From positions 1 through 6,571 of the forward strand of contig CALGTJ010000616.1 in NCBI GenBank assembly GCA_937901435.1: a DNA stretch of 6,571 nucleotides, in the 5' to 3' direction. The position numbers were made by a program, and so were the translations under genes. Each line of letters begins with the position of its first letter. The stretch's first letter is position 1. Under the pieces are notes generated by a model. It was not told where the DNA came from and ran no database searches. It saw only the letters and a program-made list of their open reading frames with translations. The DNA comes from an uncultured Rhodobacter sp. (GTDB taxonomy: Bacteria; Pseudomonadota; Alphaproteobacteria; Rhodobacterales; Rhodobacteraceae). Below, in pieces: positions 1 to 6,571 of the stretch.

Positions 1-3349
<3,349 letters not shown>

Positions 3350-3375
3350 CCCCAATCGAATGGCGTTGCCGCGAC

Positions 3376-3413
3376 GGCATGATGCCTGACCGTTTGGACC
3401 GCTGGCGGCCAGC
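3376..3413. repeat. Two short inverted repeats in the pgm-regulator gap
   Basis: The 128-base gap 3350-3477 holds GGCAT-G-ATGCC (3376-3386) and GCTGG-CGG-CCAGC (3401-3413). Either could be an operator half-pair or a small hairpin. Neither is followed by a run of T, so I do not call an intrinsic terminator for the glycogen operon. Short perfect repeats of this size also arise by chance in GC-rich DNA. Confidence 0.2.
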
Positions 3414-3442
3414 CTTGTGTCTTGCGGCGGACAAACACCCTC

Positions 3443-3471
3443 TTCGCGCGGACGCAATCAGACGCTAAACT
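3443..3471 (+). promoter_or_regulatory. Candidate leaderless promoter of the AraC-family gene
   Basis: TAAACT (3466-3471) lies 6 bases before the ATG at 3478, with TTCGCG (3443-3448) 17 bases upstream as a poor -35 match. A start site about 7 bases after the -10 would fall on or next to the ATG, giving an mRNA without a leader. This agrees with the lack of any purine-rich Shine-Dalgarno before this ATG. The match is weak and is inference only. Confidence 0.25.
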
Positions 3472-3477
3472 GCGCCC

Positions 3478-4503
3478 ATGACATCACAAGCCGCCCCAGA
3501 CCTGTCGCCCCCGGCCACCCTGCGCGCAGCGGCCCTGGTCCCGATCCTGCGCCACTTTGGCGGGGCCGAGGCAATTGATCTTGTGTTGCGGCGCAACGGT
3601 CTGGACCCCGGCCGCATCACCGACCCCTACGAAATCATCCCGCTTTCGGCCTATCTGACGATCTTTGAAGAATGCGCCAGAACGGCGCTTGATCCGGTGC
3701 TTGGCGCGCGCATCGGACAGTCCTTGTCACCGATGGATCTTGGCCCGACGGGGGTGCTGTTCTGGCAGTCTGCCAGCATCCGGCGCGGGCTGGAACGCTT
3801 TCTCAGCAGTCTGTCAGCCTTGCAAAGTGCCACAGAGATGGACCTTTGGGACGATGGCCATTACCTGAACCTGTCGTATCAGATCCGCGCCGGACAAATC
3901 CGGGGCCAGCCGCAAGACACGGAATTTTCCCTGTCCGGAATGTGCCAGATGATCCGCATGTCCTTTGATCCGCGCTGGACCCCCGCAGAGGTGCATTTCA
4001 CCCACGCGCCATCGCCGCGCGCCGATCTGCTGGCCCGGATCTTTCGCGCCCCGGTGCTGTTTGGACAAAGCGCCAATCGCGTGCTGTTTGACAGGGCCGG
4101 CGTGGATACGCCTTATCGAACCGAGGATTCTGCGCTGATTGCGGTGATCGAACGGCATGTGGCCGATCTGGTGCTGGGGCAGGATCCCGGTGCCAGCTTT
4201 GCCGAGCGTGCGCTGCGGGTGGTCAGTCACAATCTGGGCCAGCGCCCTGTCGATATCGGCACTGTGGCCGCCGAACTTGGGGTGACGGCGCGCACCTTGC
4301 AACGGCGGTTGCGCGACGAGGGGACGTCTTTGCGCGCGATCACGCAGGGCCACCGCCAGAGGATTGTCGAAATCCACCTGAGCCAGCCGGATATGAACCT
4401 GCGCGATGTGGCGCAGGCGTTGGGCTATTCCGACGGCACCGTGTTTTGGCGCGCCTATCGGCACTGGACCGGGACCGCACCGTCCAAACGGGCGGCGTCC
4501 TAA
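3478..4503 (+). CDS. AraC-family transcriptional regulator with PF12625-type sensor domain
   Basis: A 341-residue DNA-binding regulator. The N-terminal part (about 14-225) resembles the arabinose-binding-like domain PF12625 found in many proteobacterial regulators of about 340 residues. Typical stretches are TLRAAALVPILRHFGG, the FWQSASIRRGLERF region, and PAEVHFTHAPSP followed by IFRAPVLFGQSANRVLFDRA. The C-terminal part (about 240-335) is the AraC/XylS DNA-binding domain: the first helix-turn-helix is about 258-282 (VDIGTVAAELGVTARTLQRR), the second about 307-331 (LRDVAQALGYSDGTVFWRAY). The start is secure: an in-frame TAA at 3466-3468 rules out anything longer, and the sensor domain begins soon after Met1. 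No Shine-Dalgarno is visible. The ligand is unknown. The amine oxidase 367 bases downstream on the same strand is the obvious candidate target, by analogy with E. coli FeaR, although FeaR has a different sensor domain. Control of the glycogen genes, or of a distant target, cannot be excluded. Confidence 0.95.
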   Translation: MTSQAAPDLSPPATLRAAALVPILRHFGGAEAIDLVLRRNGLDPGRITDPYEIIPLSAYLTIFEECARTALDPVLGARIGQSLSPMDLGPTGVLFWQSASIRRGLERFLSSLSALQSATEMDLWDDGHYLNLSYQIRAGQIRGQPQDTEFSLSGMCQMIRMSFDPRWTPAEVHFTHAPSPRADLLARIFRAPVLFGQSANRVLFDRAGVDTPYRTEDSALIAVIERHVADLVLGQDPGASFAERALRVVSHNLGQRPVDIGTVAAELGVTARTLQRRLRDEGTSLRAITQGHRQRIVEIHLSQPDMNLRDVAQALGYSDGTVFWRAYRHWTGTAPSKRAAS

Positions 4504-4544
4504 CGCGTTTTCGAAAGAGCCCTGACTCACGTTAGGCTGTCGGA

Positions 4545-4670
4545 ATGAAAAGATTTCAACGGGTTAAGGGGCGCATGACAGTTCAGGAATTGAGAGACGG
4601 CTATGACAGGAATCACTCTGATCGGGAAAGACAGCGCAGGCGTCCTGCGGTGAAGCGGCTGAGAGTGTAA
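4545..4670 (+). CDS. Doubtful small ORF, 41 residues, very basic
   Basis: ATG (4545) to TAA (4668-4670) encodes a strongly basic, Arg-rich peptide beginning MKRFQRVKGR; a second in-frame ATG at 4575 would give 31 residues. AAGGGG at 4566-4571 is only 3 bases from the second ATG, too close to be a good ribosome site. It uses four AGA and two AGG codons, out of character with the flanking genes. I recognise no family and think it is probably not translated. Confidence 0.12.
   Translation: MKRFQRVKGRMTVQELRDGYDRNHSDRERQRRRPAVKRLRV
4635..4649. repeat. Perfect inverted repeat CGCAGG-CGT-CCTGCG
   Basis: A 6-bp perfect GC-rich stem with a 3-base loop lies in the AT-richer intergenic region. No T run follows, so it is not a standard intrinsic terminator. 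It could be an operator or an RNA hairpin that slows read-through from the regulator gene. Confidence 0.3.
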
Positions 4671-4673
4671 ATA

Positions 4674-4820
4674 ATGCTCAAAACACGGGCGAGACGCGCG
4701 CATATGGCCCTTCTTTCACAGGCCGCGCGGGACGGAAGGCGGGAGTCTTACAGAAAAGATCAACTTTGTGCTGTGTTGGCGCATATTATCGAACAATTGG
4801 CGCGTTTCGCAATGGATTGA
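4674..4820 (+). CDS. Doubtful small ORF, 48 residues
   Basis: ATG (4674) to TGA (4818-4820) encodes a peptide starting MLKTRARRAHMALLSQAARD and predicted by eye to be mostly helical. GAGAG (4661-4665) is a weak ribosome site 8 bases upstream. It is in the same frame as the small ORF 4545-4670 and starts 3 bases after that ORF's stop. It covers the candidate promoter and operator of the amine oxidase, and contains AGA and AGG codons, both of which argue against it being a gene. No family is recognised. Confidence 0.15.
   Translation: MLKTRARRAHMALLSQAARDGRRESYRKDQLCAVLAHIIEQLARFAMD
4760..4789 (+). promoter_or_regulatory. Candidate promoter of the amine oxidase
   Basis: TATTAT (4784-4789) matches the -10 consensus at 5 of 6 positions. 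TCAACT (4760-4765) is a weak -35, 18 bases upstream. Transcription would begin near 4796-4797, leaving a leader of about 75 bases. A poor -35 is what one expects of a promoter needing an activator, but the direct repeat overlapping this site would favour repression if this is the true promoter. Confidence 0.3.
4776..4803 (+). promoter_or_regulatory. Direct repeat TTGGCGC at 21-bp spacing, candidate AraC-family operator
   Basis: TTGGCGC occurs at 4776-4782 and again at 4797-4803, exactly two helical turns apart. The match extends weakly as TTGGCGC-n-T-n-T. AraC-type proteins commonly bind tandem direct half-sites about 21 bp apart on one face of the helix, and an AraC-family gene lies immediately upstream. 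The same heptamer also occurs inside coding sequence at 648, 1599 and 3701, so the word itself is not rare here; it is the spacing and location that make it notable. Confidence 0.35.
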
Positions 4821-4857
4821 TCACCTGCATCTTTCCAACCTTGGTCAACCGCGCAAT

Positions 4858-4863
4858 GGAGGG
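4858..4863 (+). promoter_or_regulatory. Strong Shine-Dalgarno of the amine oxidase (GGAGGG)
   Basis: GGAGGG is 7 bases before the ATG at 4871. It decides the start: an in-frame ATG at 4856 overlaps the first base of this site and has no ribosome site of its own, and the in-frame ATG at 4880 is too far away. Confidence 0.8.
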
Positions 4864-4870
4864 CCCCCCT

Positions 4871-6571
4871 ATGAATGAAATGTCACAGACCCAAATGGCA
4901 GCCGCAGGATCGGTCACGCATCCGCTTGATCCCGTTTCCGCCGCCGAAGTCACCCATCTCAAGGCCGTGTTGGAGGCCGCCGGATATCTGGGCGAAGGGA
5001 TGCGCTATTCCTACGTGATGCTGCGTGAACCCACCCGCGGGACGCTTGTGAATTTCGCGCCCGGTGACGCCGTCCCGCGCGAGATTGGCGTGCTGATCAC
5101 CGATATCAGCGCGGGAAAGGTCACAGAGGCCGTGGTCGATATGGCCACATCCTCGATCATCAAGGAACGCTCGCTTGATCCCGAAACTCAAGGCTGGGGG
5201 CCGGTTCTGGACGAGGATTACGTCGCCGCAGAGGAAATCTGCAAGGCCGATCCGCGCTTTGTCGCAGCCCTTGCCAAGCGTGGCATCACCAATCTGGATC
5301 AGGTGTTCTGTGCGCCTCTGTCTGCGGGCAATTTCGGTAATGAGAACGAGGTGGGCCGCCGGATGCTGCGTGTGCTCAGCTTTTATGCGCCTGACCCCGA
5401 GGCCGTTCACGGGCTGTGGGGCCATCCCATCGAGGGCATCGTCTGCCACACCGATCTGACCAAGCGCGAGGTGCTGCGTTTTGTAGACACCGGGTATATG
5501 AACGTACCCGAAGACAGCAGCGACTACCTTGATCCGGCGATCACCGGACCCGTGCGCGAGACCATGAAACCGCTCAACATCACCCAGCCAGAGGGTGCCT
5601 CTTTTACGATGGAAAACAACGTGCTCGACTGGGAAAACTGGTCGATCCGCGTCGGGTTCAACGGGCGCGAGGGGCTGACGCTGCATGACATCAGCTTTAA
5701 CGACCGGGGCAGCAAACGTTCTATCCTGAACCGCGCCTCGATCTCGGAAATGGTGGTGCCTTACGGCGAACCGCAGCCGACGCATGAGTGGCAAAACTAC
5801 TTTGACGCGGGCGAATATCAGTTCGGACGGCTCGCCAATTCGTTGGTTCTGGGCTGTGATTGTCTGGGCGAAATCCATTATGTCGACGCCACGGTTGCGG
5901 ATGATCTGTGCAACCCGATCGAGATCAAGAACGCCATTTGCATCCACGAGGAAGATTTCGGAACCCTTTGGAAACACACCTGTATCTTTTCAGAACGCGC
6001 CGACATTCGCCGCCAGCGCCGTCTGGTTGTGTCCTTCTTTGTGACTGTGGGCAATTATGACTACGGGTTCTACTGGTACTTCTACCTCGACGGCAAGATT
6101 GAGATGGAATGCAAGGCCACGGGCGTCGTCTTTACCTCTGGCCGCCCCGAGGGCGCCTATGAATGGGCGACGGAACTGGCCCCCCGCCTAGGTGCGCCGC
6201 AACACCAGCATATGTTTGCCGCCCGGCTGGATTTCGGTCTTGATGGCCAAAAGAACGCGGTCGATGAGATCGAGGTAAAGCGCGTGCCCATGGGGCCGGG
6301 CAACCCGGTGGGCAATGCCTTTACCCGCCAGATCACGCGGCTCAAAAGCGAAAGCGAGGCGCAGCGCGTCGCCAAGAACGATGTGGGCCGGGTCTGGCGC
6401 GTCTCATCGACCGAAAAGACCAACTTTCTGGGCGAACCCACCGCCTATGTGCTGGCCCCCGAGGGCAAGCCCTTGTTGCTGGCGGATGACGCCGCCTCGA
6501 TCACCAAACGCGCGACCTTTGCCACCCGCTCGCTTTGGGTGACACAATATGACCGGGACGAGTTCTGGGCG
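4871..6571 (+). CDS. Copper-containing primary-amine oxidase (TPQ enzyme, EC 1.4.3.21 type), 3' end cut by the window
   Basis: Oxidises primary amines with O2 and water to aldehyde, ammonia and hydrogen peroxide. There are 567 visible residues; family members such as Arthrobacter globiformis AGAO are about 640, so some 70-90 are missing. There is no signal peptide and no extra N-terminal domain as in periplasmic E. coli TynA, so it is probably cytosolic. The small N2 and N3 domains span roughly residues 15-205, and the catalytic beta-sandwich starts near 225. Visible key residues are Tyr298 and the catalytic base Asp312 (WQNYFDAGEY); Tyr396, the topaquinone precursor in VGNYDYGFYWYF; and copper ligands His445 and His447 (APQHQHMFAARLD). 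Cys331 and Cys357 match the AGAO disulfide pair. From memory of AGAO (Tyr284, Asp298, Tyr382, His431, His433), every residue is offset by exactly 14. The third copper His is expected beyond the window. The natural substrate is not readable; tyramine or phenylethylamine is plausible. Confidence 0.97.
   Translation, partial: MNEMSQTQMAAAGSVTHPLDPVSAAEVTHLKAVLEAAGYLGEGMRYSYVMLREPTRGTLVNFAPGDAVPREIGVLITDISAGKVTEAVVDMATSSIIKERSLDPETQGWGPVLDEDYVAAEEICKADPRFVAALAKRGITNLDQVFCAPLSAGNFGNENEVGRRMLRVLSFYAPDPEAVHGLWGHPIEGIVCHTDLTKREVLRFVDTGYMNVPEDSSDYLDPAITGPVRETMKPLNITQPEGASFTMENNVLDWENWSIRVGFNGREGLTLHDISFNDRGSKRSILNRASISEMVVPYGEPQPTHEWQNYFDAGEYQFGRLANSLVLGCDCLGEIHYVDATVADDLCNPIEIKNAICIHEEDFGTLWKHTCIFSERADIRRQRRLVVSFFVTVGNYDYGFYWYFYLDGKIEMECKATGVVFTSGRPEGAYEWATELAPRLGAPQHQHMFAARLDFGLDGQKNAVDEIEVKRVPMGPGNPVGNAFTRQITRLKSESEAQRVAKNDVGRVWRVSSTEKTNFLGEPTAYVLAPEGKPLLLADDAASITKRATFATRSLWVTQYDRDEFWA

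Larger units (their letters stand above)
4504..4870. other. 367-base intergenic region between the AraC-family gene and the amine oxidase
   Basis: No convincing gene is present. By hand count GC is about 52% in 4561-4620 and 42% in 4741-4800, clearly below the flanking genes. Right after the regulator stop are a TTTCGAAA palindrome (4509-4516) and an imperfect hairpin AGCCcTGA...TTAGGCT (4518-4537) with one bulge and no T run, so at best a poor terminator. Farther on lie the inverted repeat, candidate promoter, direct repeat and ribosome binding site listed separately. A spaced repeat CAACC-N5-CAACC (4836-4850) lies just before the Shine-Dalgarno. The region is best read as the control region of the amine oxidase. 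Confidence 0.7.

Noticed and set aside
3814..4530. 238-residue ORF on the - strand opposite the regulator
   Set aside because: Shadow of the AraC-family gene; no domain seen and no ribosome site supporting it.
4695..4729. Long imperfect hairpin CGCGC...GGCC / GGCC-GCGCG
   Set aside because: Needs a 6-base bulge and an 11-base loop, and is made of GCGC words common by chance here; no T run follows.
4856..4858. ATG at 4856 as the amine oxidase start
   Set aside because: It overlaps the first base of the GGAGGG ribosome site and has none of its own; 4871 is correctly spaced from that site.
4883..5977. 364-residue ORF on the - strand opposite the amine oxidase
   Set aside because: The + strand frame encodes the amine oxidase with its active-site residues; the antisense frame has no recognised domain.

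Overview
The window reads as a stretch of high-GC alphaproteobacterial chromosome, most likely from a Rhodobacteraceae (roseobacter-type) organism. This rests on base composition, a strong preference for G/C-ending codons, and the general look of the proteins; no marker gene in the window proves it. All four real genes lie on the + strand. Two are cut by the window edges: malQ at the left and a copper amine oxidase at the right.

Left half (1-3349): the end of a glycogen / alpha-glucan gene cluster. The C-terminal five-sixths or so of malQ (4-alpha-glucanotransferase, GH77) overlaps the start of pgm (alpha-D-phosphoglucomutase) by 11 bases, so the two are almost certainly co-transcribed and translationally coupled. 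MalQ rearranges short malto-oligosaccharides into longer chains that phosphorylase can attack. Pgm interconverts glucose-1-phosphate and glucose-6-phosphate, linking glycogen to central metabolism in both directions.

Middle (3350-4870): a 128-base gap with no clear terminator, then an AraC-family regulator with a PF12625-type N-terminal sensor domain. An in-frame stop 10 bases upstream fixes its start, and it has no Shine-Dalgarno, which hints at a leaderless mRNA. A 367-base, AT-richer gap follows. It holds a candidate promoter, a TTGGCGC direct repeat at exactly 21-bp spacing (the geometry of AraC-type operators), a GC-rich inverted repeat, and two weak small ORFs that are probably not genes.

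Right part (4871-6571, running off the edge): a cytosolic-type copper/topaquinone primary-amine oxidase close to the Arthrobacter globiformis phenylethylamine oxidase type. The TPQ precursor Tyr, the catalytic Asp and two copper His are all present at the same spacing as in that enzyme. The regulator next to the amine oxidase recalls E. coli feaR-tynA, so the working model is that the AraC protein senses an amine or its product and controls the oxidase.

I see no mobile element, tRNA/rRNA, CRISPR array or phage gene, and nothing that supports a wholly new biological system. The best leads are the regulator / amine-oxidase pairing and the candidate operator between them.
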